The notes under the pieces are model-generated. The model had not been told where the DNA came from and ran no database searches. It saw only the letters and a program-made list of their open reading frames with translations. A program made the translations under genes and the position numbers. DNA of 64,000 nucleotides from an uncultured Sphingopyxis sp. Lineage in GTDB: Bacteria; Pseudomonadota; Alphaproteobacteria; Sphingomonadales; Sphingomonadaceae. Positions 1-8,790 of this stretch are shown in pieces. The stretch is taken from assembly GCA_936933955.1 (NCBI GenBank), contig CAKZIN010000035.1, positions 18,173 through 82,172 on the forward strand, written 5' to 3'. How positions within the stretch are numbered: position 1 is the first letter of the stretch; every line of letters starts with the position of its first letter.

Positions 1-1225
1 TGTCATCGGCTTGATACTCCGCATGGCGCGGGTGCAGCGGCGCGATCCTCAGCACGGCATAGCCCAGGAGCGCTGACAGCAACGATCCGGCGAGCGTGCC
101 GATCTTGGCCTCCTCCACCAGCAGCGGGTCGCGGAACGCGAGGCCGCCGATGAACAGGCTCATGGTGAAGCCGATCCCGCACATCAGTCCGACGCCCCAG
201 ACCTGTAGCCAGGTGGTGCCGCGCGGCCGCCGCGCAAAGCCGCTCTTCACCGCCAGCCACACCGCGCCGAGGATGCCGAGCTGCTTGCCGAGGAACAGCC
301 CCAGCGCCACTCCGACGGGCACAGGCGCAAGCAGCGCCTCGGTGGGGAGGTCGATGACGCGCACCCCCGCGTTGACGAGACCGAACAGCGGCACGATCGC
401 AAATGCCACCCACGGCGCGAGCGAATGCTCCAGCTTATGCAGCGGGCTTTCGGGGCTGTCGGGGCCGACCGGGGTGCGCACCAGCGGCACGGCAAAGGCA
501 GCGAGGACGCCAGCGATTGTCGCGTGAACGCCCGATTGCAGGACCACCCACCAGAGGACCACGAACCCGACCGCGTAAAAGGCGAGGTGCCGCACACCCA
601 TGCGGTTCGCCGCGAACATCGCCGCCAGGATCGAGGCGGCAGCGGCGACCGCCCACAGCTTGATCGACGCGGTGTAGAACAGCGCGATGATCGCCACCGC
701 GCCCATGTCGTCGACGATGGCGACGGTCACGAGGAACAGTTTGAGCGATACCGGCGCCCGCGGCCCCAGCAGCGAAAGGACGCCGATGGCAAAGGCGATG
801 TCGGTCGCGGCGGGGATCGCCCAGCCATGCGCTAAGTCTGGTGCGTTGCCTACAACTACAAGATAGATCGCTGCAGGAGCGACCATTCCAGCGATCGCTG
901 CGACGATCGGTAAGCGGCGCTGCGACCAGCTCGACAGCCGCCCGTCGACCCACTCGCGTTTGATCTCCAGCCCGACGAACCAGAAAAATATCGCCATCAG
1001 CCCATCGTTGACGAGCAGGTGCAACGTCGTCGGCCCAAGCTTTTCGCTGAGCGGCGGAAGGATCGGCGCTTCGAAAGCGTGGTGTAATGCGGGGCCGACC
1101 GGACTGTTGGCGAGGATCATCGCCAACGCTGCCGCGAACATCAGCAGAATTCCGCCCGCCGCTTCGCTGCTCAAGATACGCGCAACGACGCTGCGCGGGG
1201 CGGTAGTGTCAGCGTGGGCCTGCAT
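1..1225 (-). CDS. nhaA: Na+/H+ antiporter NhaA, 3' end beyond window
   Basis: Inner-membrane antiporter that exchanges cytoplasmic Na+ for H+ in sodium and pH homeostasis. The reading frame starts at ATG 1225 and stays open to base 1, about 408 codons, so only a short C-terminal tail can be missing. Family hallmarks are visible: a GGILLMFAAALAMILANS first helix, the NDGLMAIFFWFVGLEIKRE block, and the ATDIAFAIGV motif that carries the transport aspartate. The last residues in the window (LRIAPLHPRHAEYQADD) form a hydrophilic tail. It is the last gene in line behind the MCE operon, 95 bases downstream of the lipoprotein gene; whether it is cotranscribed is not visible. Confidence 0.93.
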   Translation of the reverse strand, partial: MQAHADTTAPRSVVARILSSEAAGGILLMFAAALAMILANSPVGPALHHAFEAPILPPLSEKLGPTTLHLLVNDGLMAIFFWFVGLEIKREWVDGRLSSWSQRRLPIVAAIAGMVAPAAIYLVVVGNAPDLAHGWAIPAATDIAFAIGVLSLLGPRAPVSLKLFLVTVAIVDDMGAVAIIALFYTASIKLWAVAAAASILAAMFAANRMGVRHLAFYAVGFVVLWWVVLQSGVHATIAGVLAAFAVPLVRTPVGPDSPESPLHKLEHSLAPWVAFAIVPLFGLVNAGVRVIDLPTEALLAPVPVGVALGLFLGKQLGILGAVWLAVKSGFARRPRGTTWLQVWGVGLMCGIGFTMSLFIGGLAFRDPLLVEEAKIGTLAGSLLSALLGYAVLRIAPLHPRHAEYQADD

Positions 1226-1320
1226 GGGCCTGGCCTAAACGACGCGGCTTACAAGGCCAAGCTTACCGGGTCGATTTGCTCGCAAAAACAACGCGCCCCT
1301 GGGCTGAGGCGTAGGGGTCT

Positions 1321-1938
1321 CTAACCCACCCAGCCCGCGACGTCGGCCGCGACGCGATTGGCTGCGTCGTTGAGCGCCTGCCCAACGCCGACCGGCTCCA
1401 CCGCGGTGATGGGAACGCGCGCTTCGAACCGGCGCTGGACCACCTGCGCGCCCGCATCGGACAGACGCTGCGCCTGATAGGTGACGACCGCCTCCATGCG
1501 ATCCGCGTCGACCCCGAACTCCATCAATTGGCCCGCGAGCAGCTCGCCCGGACCGGCGACATACTGGCTTTCGTCGAGCACCAGACGGCTGCCCCGAGCG
1601 GCGACGGTTTCCGACAGCAGTCGCTGGAACAACCGTGCGGGGGCCTCCACCCACTGCGCGTCCTTTACGTAGGCGATCTGCGTGCCTGCCGTCGTCACCG
1701 GCACGCGCTGCGTGCGCAGTTTTTGAGGCACGGTGGGCACAAGGATCGTGAGCGCCGCATTGACCGCACCGCGTCGTTCACTGCCCGGCTGCACCCCCAC
1801 TCCAGCGGCGTTGAGCGACAAGAGGCTCGCGGGCGGCTTGGGGGTGAGACTGATGCAGCCAGCGAGCGCACTCGTCGCAGCGGCAAGCGCAAGCACACGT
1901 GCGCCAAACCGCGCCTTGCCGAAGTCAGCGCGCATCAC
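1321..1938 (-). CDS. ABC-type transport auxiliary lipoprotein (PqiC/YmbA-like)
   Basis: Predicted lipoprotein of 205 residues from the ABC transport auxiliary family (PF03886), whose members sit at the outer membrane and assist MCE lipid transporters. A signal peptide ends in a lipobox (SALAGC, acylated Cys28). The body has the family pattern of strands around LTILVPTVPQKLRTQRV and WVEAPARLFQRLL. It is the last gene of the MCE operon and its start overlaps the MlaD stop by 4 bases, which implies coupled translation. The partner relationship is inferred from family and position. In enterobacterial Mla systems the outer-membrane partner is MlaA; here the operon carries a Pqi-type lipoprotein instead. 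Confidence 0.88.
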   Translation of the reverse strand: MMRADFGKARFGARVLALAAATSALAGCISLTPKPPASLLSLNAAGVGVQPGSERRGAVNAALTILVPTVPQKLRTQRVPVTTAGTQIAYVKDAQWVEAPARLFQRLLSETVAARGSRLVLDESQYVAGPGELLAGQLMEFGVDADRMEAVVTYQAQRLSDAGAQVVQRRFEARVPITAVEPVGVGQALNDAANRVAADVAGWVG

Positions 1939-2879
1939 TTCTTCCCCTCATAATCGGGCAACCGCGTGCCGAGCACGCCCCCCGCCCCCTGTGTGTCGAG
2001 CCGTTCGGCGACCGCGCCGAGCGACTGGCTGGTCTGGCGCAGGTCGCGGATCAGCGCGTTCGCCTCCGGAATGGTGCGATTGCTGAACGATTGCAGCCCC
2101 GGCCGCGCTTCCTCGATCGCGCTTTGCAGCGTCGCCACCGACTGTTGGGTCGAGGCGATGGTGCGTCGGAGGTCGCGCGTGATTGCCTGCCCGTCGCGAT
2201 CGACCAGCCGTCCGGTGGTATCCGCCAGCCGCGCGACCGCCGCCGCCGCCTCGCCCGCTTGCCGCGTCGCCGCGCGCGCATCGCGCAGCGTCGCATCGAG
2301 CTGCGGCGTGGTGTCGGCGACGTTGCCGGTGATGCGATCGACGTTGGTCAGGATACCCGCGAGACTCTCCCGATTGCGATCATCGGCGAGCTGAGCGACC
2401 CGTTCCGTGAGATCGGAGATGCGCTGCAACAGCTGCGGCGCGGTGTTGAGGATTTCGCCGAGGCCCGCAAGGCGCGTCGGGATCTCCGGCCGTCCGGCGC
2501 GTCCGATCGCGGTAATCGGCGCGGCACCCGGTCGCGCGCCGTCGAGCGCAACCTCACTCACCCCGGTGAAGCCCACCCCGCTGATCGCCGCGGTGGTACC
2601 TTGCAGTACCGGCGTGTCAGGATCGACCTCGATCCGCACGCGCACGAAGCGGGGGTCGGGAAGCCACAGCTTGATGTCCTTGACCTGCCCCGCCGGCACG
2701 CCCTTGATCTTGACCGGCGAACCTTTGTTGAGGCCGGAGACCTCCTGGCTGAAGAAGATATCGTATTCGACGCGGTTGCGGCTGCCCGCGTTGGCGAGCC
2801 AAATCGCAAAGCCGCCGATCGCTAACAGCAGCAGCAGCGCCACCGCGCCGACGAGGAGGTTGTTCGAACGGGTTTCCAT
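1935..2879 (-). CDS. MlaD-family MCE protein
   Basis: Periplasmic substrate-binding subunit of an ABC phospholipid transporter, anchored in the inner membrane. One N-terminal membrane helix (residues about 8-28) is followed by a single MCE domain (about 38-118, with FFSQEVSGLNKGSPVKIKGV and GVGFTGVSEVALDG). A long region rich in Ala, Gln and Arg and probably helical (about 140-300) follows, which in this family forms a tube or needle. At 314 residues it is longer than E. coli MlaD (about 180), closer to the PqiB/MCE helical type. The start ATG shares one base with the ATPase stop (TGATG), so the genes are coupled. Confidence 0.9.
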   Translation of the reverse strand: METRSNNLLVGAVALLLLLAIGGFAIWLANAGSRNRVEYDIFFSQEVSGLNKGSPVKIKGVPAGQVKDIKLWLPDPRFVRVRIEVDPDTPVLQGTTAAISGVGFTGVSEVALDGARPGAAPITAIGRAGRPEIPTRLAGLGEILNTAPQLLQRISDLTERVAQLADDRNRESLAGILTNVDRITGNVADTTPQLDATLRDARAATRQAGEAAAAVARLADTTGRLVDRDGQAITRDLRRTIASTQQSVATLQSAIEEARPGLQSFSNRTIPEANALIRDLRQTSQSLGAVAERLDTQGAGGVLGTRLPDYEGKK

Positions 2880-3853
2880 CAGCTTCTGTCCTCGTGACGC
2901 GCAGGGTCGTCGGCCGGGGTGTTGTTACCGGCGGATGGTAGCGGAGCTCTGTCGGGAATGGCAGCGTCCCCGGCGCTATCAGGCGCAGATCGGCTGGGCG
3001 GCACCTCCGCGCGCGCCGCCCCGGTGTTCGCGTCGGCCGCCATGCGTCCGCGCGGGCCGCTGAAATATTCGCGGATCCACGGATGGTCGGTAGCGACGAG
3101 CTCGTCGATTGTGCCCACCGCGGTGACCTTCTGGTCGGCGAGCACCGCCACCCGGTCGCAGACGCTGTGCAGCGTATCGAGGTCGTGGGTGATCAACAGC
3201 ACGGTCAGCCCTAACGTATCCGCCAGCTCGCGGATCAGATCGTCGAACGCTGCCGCTGAGATGGGGTCGAGACCCGCGGTCGGTTCGTCCAGGAAGAGCA
3301 GCGCGGGGTCTAGCGCCAACGCCCGCGCCAGCGCCGCGCGCTTGATCATCCCGCCCGACAGTTCAGCGGGATATTTCGGCCCAGCATCCGCCGGCAGCCC
3401 CGCCAGCACGACCTTGTAAGCGGCGATTTCGTCGAGAAAGCGCTGGTCGTAACGGGGATAATATTCGCGGATCGGGACTTGCACATTCTCCGCCACGGTG
3501 AGCGTCGAGAACAGCGCGCCGCCCTGAAACAGCACGCCCCAGCGGCGGCGCACCTCCCGCATGGTTTCGGGGTCGCCATCGCCGTTGGCGTGCTGGCCGA
3601 AGATCTGGATGTCGCCCGCAAGCGGCTGCTGGAGTCCGATGATCGAGCGCATCAGGACCGACTTGCCGGTGCCCGACCCGCCCACAACGCCCATGATCTC
3701 CCCAACCTTGACGTCGAGGTCGAGGTCCCTGTGGATGTAGTTGTCGCCGAAGCAGTTGGTCAGCCCGCGCACCCGGATGGCGAGGTTACCCTCCATCGCC
3801 TCGTCGAGGGTCGGGACCTCTTCCTCAGGCTCGTCGGCGAGAAACAGGTCCAT
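2879..3853 (-). CDS. MlaF-like ABC transporter ATP-binding protein
   Basis: ATPase that powers the MCE lipid transporter. Walker A GGSGTGKS is at residues 58-65, the signature LSGGM at 165-169, Walker B LLFLDEP at 185-191, and an H-loop LLITHDLD follows. Start ATG 3853 shares its first base with the permease stop (TGATG). The length of 324 exceeds the usual 260-270: after about residue 265 there is a Pro/Ala/Asp-rich, low-complexity tail of some 60 residues with no recognisable fold. The tail is in frame with unchanged codon bias, so it is probably real. Function rests on motifs and operon context. Confidence 0.92.
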   Translation of the reverse strand: MDLFLADEPEEEVPTLDEAMEGNLAIRVRGLTNCFGDNYIHRDLDLDVKVGEIMGVVGGSGTGKSVLMRSIIGLQQPLAGDIQIFGQHANGDGDPETMREVRRRWGVLFQGGALFSTLTVAENVQVPIREYYPRYDQRFLDEIAAYKVVLAGLPADAGPKYPAELSGGMIKRAALARALALDPALLFLDEPTAGLDPISAAAFDDLIRELADTLGLTVLLITHDLDTLHSVCDRVAVLADQKVTAVGTIDELVATDHPWIREYFSGPRGRMAADANTGAARAEVPPSRSAPDSAGDAAIPDRAPLPSAGNNTPADDPARHEDRS

Positions 3854-4974
3854 CAGTTCCAACCGATCGAGGAGAAGAACACCGCGAAAAAGGCGTCGAG
3901 CACGATCACCAGGAAAATGCCCTGGACCACCGCCGCGGTGGTGCGCTTGCCCACCTCCTCCGCGTTCGCCTTCACCTGAAAGCCGTGATAGCAGCCGGTC
4001 ACCGCAATGATCAGCCCAAACACCGGCGCCTTGATCAGCATCGCCCAGAAGTCGGTCATCGGAATGATGTCGCGCAGCAACTGGAAGTAGGTGAGCGGCG
4101 GGATCGAGAGACCGATCCAGCAGAACACTGCGCCGCCGATGATCGCCCACATCGCGGCGTAGAAGCCGAGCAACGGCATCATTATGATCGTCGCCAGAAC
4201 GCGCGGCACCGACAGCGCCTCGGTCGGGTCGACGCCGATGGTGCGCATCGCGTCGACCTCTTCGGTGAGCTTCATCGTGCCGATCTGAGCGGCGAAGGCG
4301 CTTCCGGAGCGCCCTGCGACCATGATCGCGGTCATCAGCACGCCCAGCTCGCGCACCGAAGAGCGGCCTACGAGGTTGACGGTGAAAATCTCCAGCCCGA
4401 ACAGTTCGAGCTGGACCGCGCCCTGCTGCGCGATGACGATGCCGATGAGGAACAGCATCAGCCCGACGATGGCGAGCGCGGTGACGCCGACCGACTCCAT
4501 CGCCGAGGTCAGCGCCGACCAGCGGATGCGTCGGCGGGGCCGAGCGAGGACGCGGCCCAAGCCGATGAGGACGCCGCCCAGGAAGGCGACGAGCTGCAGG
4601 AACTCGCGCGAGATAAGGGAGACCGCCGCGCCGACGCTTTCGACGAACTGGCGGAAGCGGCCTTCGCGCTCGGGACGCAGGCGAACCGGCTGGTCGGCGA
4701 CGCGGACCGTTTCGATCAGCCGCTCCGCGTCCGCGCTGGCGCCGAAAATGTCGGCGCCGGTGTCCTTGACGATCCGTTCGACCAGCCATGCGCCGACAGT
4801 GTCAATACGCTCGATGTCGCTGAGGTCGACGCGCGCCACCCCGCCGCGCCGGGCGAGGTCGCCCATCAGCGCATCGTACATGGTTCCGATCCGCGCCAGG
4901 GTGTAGCGGCCGGAAAGCCGCAACACGCCGTCGCTGCCGTCCCCTTCAAACGCATATTCGGCAGCGAGACCCAT
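3853..4974 (-). CDS. MlaE-family permease with N-terminal STAS domain
   Basis: Inner-membrane permease of the MCE phospholipid transporter. The N-terminal ~100 residues look like a STAS domain (LSGRYTLARIG then VDLSDIERIDTVGAW), fused to an MlaE permease core with about five hydrophobic segments and the conserved AFAAQIGTMKLTEEVDAMRT loop. In enterobacteria the STAS protein is a separate gene, mlaB; here it is one chain, a known arrangement in alphaproteobacteria. Start is uncertain: ATG 4974 fits the STAS start best, but ATG 4992 and TTG 5010 are in frame, and no clear Shine-Dalgarno sequence decides. First gene of the operon permease-ATPase-MlaD-lipoprotein. Confidence 0.9.
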   Translation of the reverse strand: MGLAAEYAFEGDGSDGVLRLSGRYTLARIGTMYDALMGDLARRGGVARVDLSDIERIDTVGAWLVERIVKDTGADIFGASADAERLIETVRVADQPVRLRPEREGRFRQFVESVGAAVSLISREFLQLVAFLGGVLIGLGRVLARPRRRIRWSALTSAMESVGVTALAIVGLMLFLIGIVIAQQGAVQLELFGLEIFTVNLVGRSSVRELGVLMTAIMVAGRSGSAFAAQIGTMKLTEEVDAMRTIGVDPTEALSVPRVLATIIMMPLLGFYAAMWAIIGGAVFCWIGLSIPPLTYFQLLRDIIPMTDFWAMLIKAPVFGLIIAVTGCYHGFQVKANAEEVGKRTTAAVVQGIFLVIVLDAFFAVFFSSIGWN

Positions 4975-5097
4975 TCGCGCGCTTGTGCGCATCCACGCGG
5001 CAGGGAGCAAGCGGTTTTCGGCTGGTCCCCGACCGCGGCTCGGTTCGGCGGCGGCGGTGCGTGGGTCAGCTCACCTCACCGCGCACCTACCCCCCGC

Positions 5098-6399
5098 TCA
5101 AACCGCGTCGAGCGCCTGGCGGAAGTCGGCGATGAGGTCGTCCGGATCCTCGATGCCGATCGACAGCCGGACGAGGTTGGGGGTGATGCCGAGCCGCGCC
5201 TTGCGATCGTCGGCGACCGACAGGTGGGTCATCGCGGCGGGTGCCGACGCGAGCGTTTCGGTCCCGCCAAGGCTCACCGCCAGCTTGGCGATCTTGAGCG
5301 CGTCGAGGAAGCGGAACGCCTCCGCCTCGCCGCCCTTCACGAACAGCGAAAAGGTGCTGCCCGCGCCGGTGCAGTGGCGGTCGAACACGTCCTTTTGCGG
5401 ACCTTCCGGGAGCAGGCCGAGATAGCCCAGCCCATCGACCTTGGGATGCTCCGCCAGCATCGCGCAGACCGCCGCCGCATTGTCGCCCGCGCGGCTCATG
5501 CGCAGTTCCAGCGTTTCGAGGCTGCGCATCAGCATCCACGCGGTGTTCGGGTCGCAGATCGTGCCCAGCGTGTTCCTCAGCGCGCGCAGCGGCGCCAGCC
5601 AGCGCTTCGCCCCCAACACCCCACCCGCGACCAGGTCGCTGTGCCCGCCCGCATATTTGGTGAGGCTGTAGACGACCATGTCGGCGCCCTGGCGGATCGG
5701 GCGCGCCCACAGCGGACCGAGCAGCGTATTGTCGATGGCGATCGGCGGGCGGCTCTCCGCGTCGAAGGCAGCATCGACCGCGGCGCGGGTCGCCTCCACA
5801 TCGCACAGCGCGTTGGTGGGGTTGGCGGGGCTTTCGAGATAGACCATCGCCACCCGCCCGCCGCGCTCCGCCGCCTGCGCCTTGGCCTGCGCCAGCACCG
5901 CGTCGAGTTCGGCACGCGTCGCTTCGGCAGGGTAGTCGAGAAAGCTGACGCCCCAGCGGCTCATCACCTTGGCGATAAAGGTTTCGGTCGCGGCGTAGAG
6001 CGGTCCCGAATGCACGATCACGTCATTCTGCCCGACGTGCGCCAGCAGCATGGTGCCGATGGCGGACATGCCGCTCGAGAAGACGAGCGCCTCCTCGGCC
6101 TCGTCCCACACGGCGAGGCGTTCCTCGAGGATTTGCTGGTTGGGGCCGTTGAACCGCGAGTAGACGAGCCCGTCGTCGCCCTCGTTGGCGCGTTTCCCCG
6201 TGATCCCTTCAAAGAAATGCTTGCCCGCCGCGGCGTTGGGGAAGGCAAAGGTGGAAGTGAGGAAGATCGGCGGCTTCAGCGCGCCTTCGCTCAACATCGG
6301 ATCGAATCCGTGGCCCATCATCAGCGTCGCGGGCGAAAGCGCGCGATTGCCGATGGTGCGGGTGGAGGGCTTGGGTTTGCGGGTCGGGGTGTCGGTCAT
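5098..6399 (-). CDS. Cystathionine gamma-synthase family PLP-dependent enzyme
   Basis: Fold-type I PLP enzyme of the Cys/Met metabolism family, 433 residues. The PLP lysine is Lys248 in YSLTKYAGGHSD; SSGMSAIGT binds the cofactor phosphate and YSRFNGPNQ matches the substrate-side tyrosine loop. The conserved C-terminal RLSIGIEDPDDL is intact. The family includes cystathionine gamma-synthase, cystathionine beta- and gamma-lyases, methionine gamma-lyase and sulfhydrylases, and sequence alone does not fix the substrate. The N-terminal extension before FDPMLSEGALKPPIF is typical of the alphaproteobacterial subgroup annotated only as cystathionine gamma-synthase family. It stands alone, with about 100 bases on each side. 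Confidence 0.87.
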   Translation of the reverse strand: MTDTPTRKPKPSTRTIGNRALSPATLMMGHGFDPMLSEGALKPPIFLTSTFAFPNAAAGKHFFEGITGKRANEGDDGLVYSRFNGPNQQILEERLAVWDEAEEALVFSSGMSAIGTMLLAHVGQNDVIVHSGPLYAATETFIAKVMSRWGVSFLDYPAEATRAELDAVLAQAKAQAAERGGRVAMVYLESPANPTNALCDVEATRAAVDAAFDAESRPPIAIDNTLLGPLWARPIRQGADMVVYSLTKYAGGHSDLVAGGVLGAKRWLAPLRALRNTLGTICDPNTAWMLMRSLETLELRMSRAGDNAAAVCAMLAEHPKVDGLGYLGLLPEGPQKDVFDRHCTGAGSTFSLFVKGGEAEAFRFLDALKIAKLAVSLGGTETLASAPAAMTHLSVADDRKARLGITPNLVRLSIGIEDPDDLIADFRQALDAV

Positions 6400-6500
6400 C
6401 GCTCAGCCCTGCGGCGCAGGGCGCGCGGGGTCAAGTTTGGGGCTGCCGATCACCCTTTAGAACTGGCCGCGACCATCCGCGGGATGGTAAGCCAAGCTCG

Positions 6501-7229
6501 TCAGATCGCCACCACGCTCCAATTCCTCCCCGCCCGCGCGCCATCGCGGCGGTGGCTGTGCAGCCGGGGATCGGCGAAGGTGTCGAGCCCCAAATCCTCC
6601 ACGCGGCGAACGCCCGCCAGCGCGAGGCGCATCGCCACCCACGCGGGAAGGTCGAAATACCAGCGCCCGGGCGTCCGACTGTCGGTGAAAAAGGCCTCGC
6701 TTGGCGGATGGTCGCGCACGAATGCCTCGAACAGCGGCGCATCGACTTCGTAGGCGGCGCGGGCGATGGTCGGGCCGATTGCGGCGACGATATGGTCGCG
6801 CCGCGCGCCCAGCGCGCACATCGCCTCGATCGTCGCATCGGTGACCCCGGCAAGCGCGCCACGCCAGCCCGCGTGCGCCGCCCCGATCACTCCCGCCGCC
6901 GCATCGGAGAGGAGCACTGGCGTGCAGTCCGCCGTGCGGATGGCGAGCGCGGTGCCCGGAGTTGCGGAGACCATCGCGTCCGCCTCCGGAGGGAGCGCCG
7001 CGCCGTCCCAACCGGCATCGACGATCGCGACGTCGCGCCCGTGCACCTGCCGCACCCACGCGAGCCTCGCACCCGGCGCGACCATCTCGGCGCAGCGTGC
7101 CGCGCCCGCGCGCGTGCTCGCCTCGTCGGTGCCCTCGCTACCATGTGCGACGCCGAAGAAGCCGTGCGCCACGTCGGCGAGCAAGGCCGCACGCCAAGGA
7201 CCTTCGCCGGTCACAATGCGAGCCTCCAC
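6501..7229 (-). CDS. pgeF: Peptidoglycan editing factor PgeF (YfiH, laccase-domain)
   Basis: 242-residue protein of the PgeF/YfiH family (PF02578), a metal-dependent enzyme linked in E. coli to removal of wrongly built muropeptide precursors. The conserved metal ligands are visible: the histidine of QVHGRDVAIV, the cysteine of RTADCTPVLL and the histidine of GAAHAGWRGAL. Start ATG 7229 lies inside the upstream GNAT gene, a 19-base overlap. It is the last gene of the lgt - MidA-like - GNAT - pgeF string, which shares one strand with only overlaps between genes. Confidence 0.9.
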   Translation of the reverse strand: MEARIVTGEGPWRAALLADVAHGFFGVAHGSEGTDEASTRAGAARCAEMVAPGARLAWVRQVHGRDVAIVDAGWDGAALPPEADAMVSATPGTALAIRTADCTPVLLSDAAAGVIGAAHAGWRGALAGVTDATIEAMCALGARRDHIVAAIGPTIARAAYEVDAPLFEAFVRDHPPSEAFFTDSRTPGRWYFDLPAWVAMRLALAGVRRVEDLGLDTFADPRLHSHRRDGARAGRNWSVVAI

Positions 7230-7735
7230 AGGCGATCGTCATCCTCGACGCTGCCGACCATGTAAATGAGCTTCCCCACCTCCACAAAGCCATGCCGCGC
7301 GTAGAAGCGTTGTGCTCGATGGTTGCCGTGCCACACCGAGAGGTAGAGCGCCGCCGCGCCGCGCGCGCGCGCCTCCCCCACCACCCGCGTCAGCATTGCG
7401 TCCGCAATGCCGCGCCCGTGCAGCGTCGACGCGAGGTAGAGCTGATGCAGCTCCCACGCCCGTTCCTCGGCGGGCACATCCTGCTTTGAAGGACCGGCGA
7501 GCGCATAGCCCGCTACAGTGCCATGGTCCTCCGCGAGTTCCAGCCATTGCTGCGCATCGTCCGCGGCGCGCGCGTAGCGTTCGGGGCCCATCGCGTCGGC
7601 GAAAAAGGCGGCGAGGTCGGCGGGTGGATAGGTGTCGGCGCCAAAGGTCGCGACGAAGCTCTCCTGCGCCACCGCCGCAACGACTGCCGCATCCTGAGCG
7701 CTTGCGAGACGAAGGCGCACGCCATCGACGATCAT
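7211..7735 (-). CDS. GNAT family N-acetyltransferase
   Basis: Acetyl-CoA-dependent acetyltransferase of 174 residues. The core is the acetyl-CoA loop LYLASTLHGRGIADAML (motif A) followed by LYLSVWHGNHRAQRFYARHGF (motif B), with VGKLIYMVG at the end as in RimI-like and small-molecule acetyltransferases. Substrate unknown. ATG 7735 is chosen because it gives an ATGA overlap with the upstream methyltransferase stop and starts just before the first strand (VRLRLASAQDA); an upstream in-frame extension would run through the methyltransferase gene. Probably cotranscribed with its neighbours. Confidence 0.86.
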   Translation of the reverse strand: MIVDGVRLRLASAQDAAVVAAVAQESFVATFGADTYPPADLAAFFADAMGPERYARAADDAQQWLELAEDHGTVAGYALAGPSKQDVPAEERAWELHQLYLASTLHGRGIADAMLTRVVGEARARGAAALYLSVWHGNHRAQRFYARHGFVEVGKLIYMVGSVEDDDRLWRLAL

Positions 7736-8790
7736 CTGAACCCCTCCGGCTGCGGCCACTGCGGCGCGATGGCCGCAGCGACCCGAAACAGCTCGCCCAT
7801 ACCGCCCTCCGCGCTCGAGGCAGTGAGCCGCACCCGCGCCGCCTCCACCGCCTCCGCCTGATCCGGGCGGGAGGTCGCGAGCGCGGTCGCTCGCGCGTCG
7901 ATGCCGAGCGCCGAGAGGAACGCGCCCTGCCCGACGGGGCCTGCGACATGCGCGCCCGCCCGGCGCCAAGAATCGGTCAGCGCGTCGAAATCGACGTGCG
8001 CGGTTAGGTCCTGCTCGCCCGGCGCTTCGAACGGATCGGCGTAGCGGTGGTCGCGCACCGCCTGCAGTGTCTCGCCGAGCGCGCTCGCGTCATGGCCATA
8101 GTCGATCGCCAGCAGCGCCCCGCCCTGCGCCACCACCCGCTGCGCCAGCGCGCAGGCGATCGCGACACTGGCGGGGGACGTTTCGAGCACGCTCCCCTCC
8201 TTCGCGGCGCGGGCGAAATCGGGCACCGCCGCGTCCATCGGGGTGGGGCCGAGCGATGGGCGGATCGCCCCGCCCTCCATGCCAATCACCCGCTCGCGCC
8301 AGCCGTGCGAGGTGCGTTGGAGCTGGCGGATCGGCAGCGCGTCGAAAAATTCGTTGGCGACGATGATCAGCGCCGCATCCTCGGGCAGCGTCGCAATGTC
8401 GTCGTGATGCACCGCGCCCGGCACCGCCGCCGCCTGGGCATCGCGCAGTGTCGGGCTCGTTTCGACGAGGTGGACCGCAGGCTCGAAGCCGAACCGCGTC
8501 ATCACCCGCCGCGCGTCCGCGGCAAGGCTGCCGCGCCCCGGACCCAGCTCGACCCAATGCGCCTGCGGACGTCCCGCCCGTTGCCAGAGGTCCGCGCACC
8601 ACAGCCCGATCAGCTCACCGAACATCTGGCTGATCTCGGGCGCGGTGGTGAAGTCGCCGTCCGCGCCGAGAGGGTCGCGCGTCGCGTAATAATGCGCGTT
8701 GCACCACGCCATGTAGAGGCTGAGCGGGATGGTCGCCCCGTCGGCCAGCATCCGTTCCAGTCGCCGCGCCAGCGCGCTGGGTTCAGGCAA
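7732..8790 (-). CDS. MidA/NDUFAF7-like class I SAM-dependent methyltransferase
   Basis: 352 residues, of the family of mitochondrial NDUFAF7, which dimethylates an arginine of NDUFS2 during complex I assembly. Visible are an N-terminal YMAWCNAHYYATRDPLG block, the SAM loop VELGPGRGSLAAD, and the family signature LIIVANEFFDALPIRQLQ. The bacterial role is not firmly established; methylation of a complex I subunit is inference from the family. The start overlaps the lgt end by 8 bases and the stop overlaps the GNAT start by 4. lgt followed by this methyltransferase and pgeF is a familiar alphaproteobacterial order. Confidence 0.86.
   Translation of the reverse strand: MPEPSALARRLERMLADGATIPLSLYMAWCNAHYYATRDPLGADGDFTTAPEISQMFGELIGLWCADLWQRAGRPQAHWVELGPGRGSLAADARRVMTRFGFEPAVHLVETSPTLRDAQAAAVPGAVHHDDIATLPEDAALIIVANEFFDALPIRQLQRTSHGWRERVIGMEGGAIRPSLGPTPMDAAVPDFARAAKEGSVLETSPASVAIACALAQRVVAQGGALLAIDYGHDASALGETLQAVRDHRYADPFEAPGEQDLTAHVDFDALTDSWRRAGAHVAGPVGQGAFLSALGIDARATALATSRPDQAEAVEAARVRLTASSAEGGMGELFRVAAAIAPQWPQPEGFR

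Noticed and set aside
2879..4789. A single 636-residue ATPase fusion on the minus strand
   Set aside because: The extra N-terminal half is an off-frame reading of the permease gene and is Arg-rich. The ATPase starts at 3853 with TGATG coupling to the permease.
6400..6500. A SAM riboswitch before the PLP sulfur enzyme
   Set aside because: The leader has a CTAAAGGGTG-like stretch, but I could not fold it into a SAM-II or SAM-V layout with the needed stems.
3985..6753. A 922-codon open frame on the plus strand
   Set aside because: It lies antisense to the STAS-MlaE and PLP enzyme genes, which have clear family motifs. High GC and codon bias leave few stops on the opposite strand. Its protein has no fold-like pattern and is Arg/Ala/Glu/His-rich.
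7736..7969. A longer start for the GNAT gene
   Set aside because: The added 78 residues are Gly/Arg-rich and antisense-like readings of the methyltransferase end; ATG 7735 gives normal family length and an ATGA overlap.
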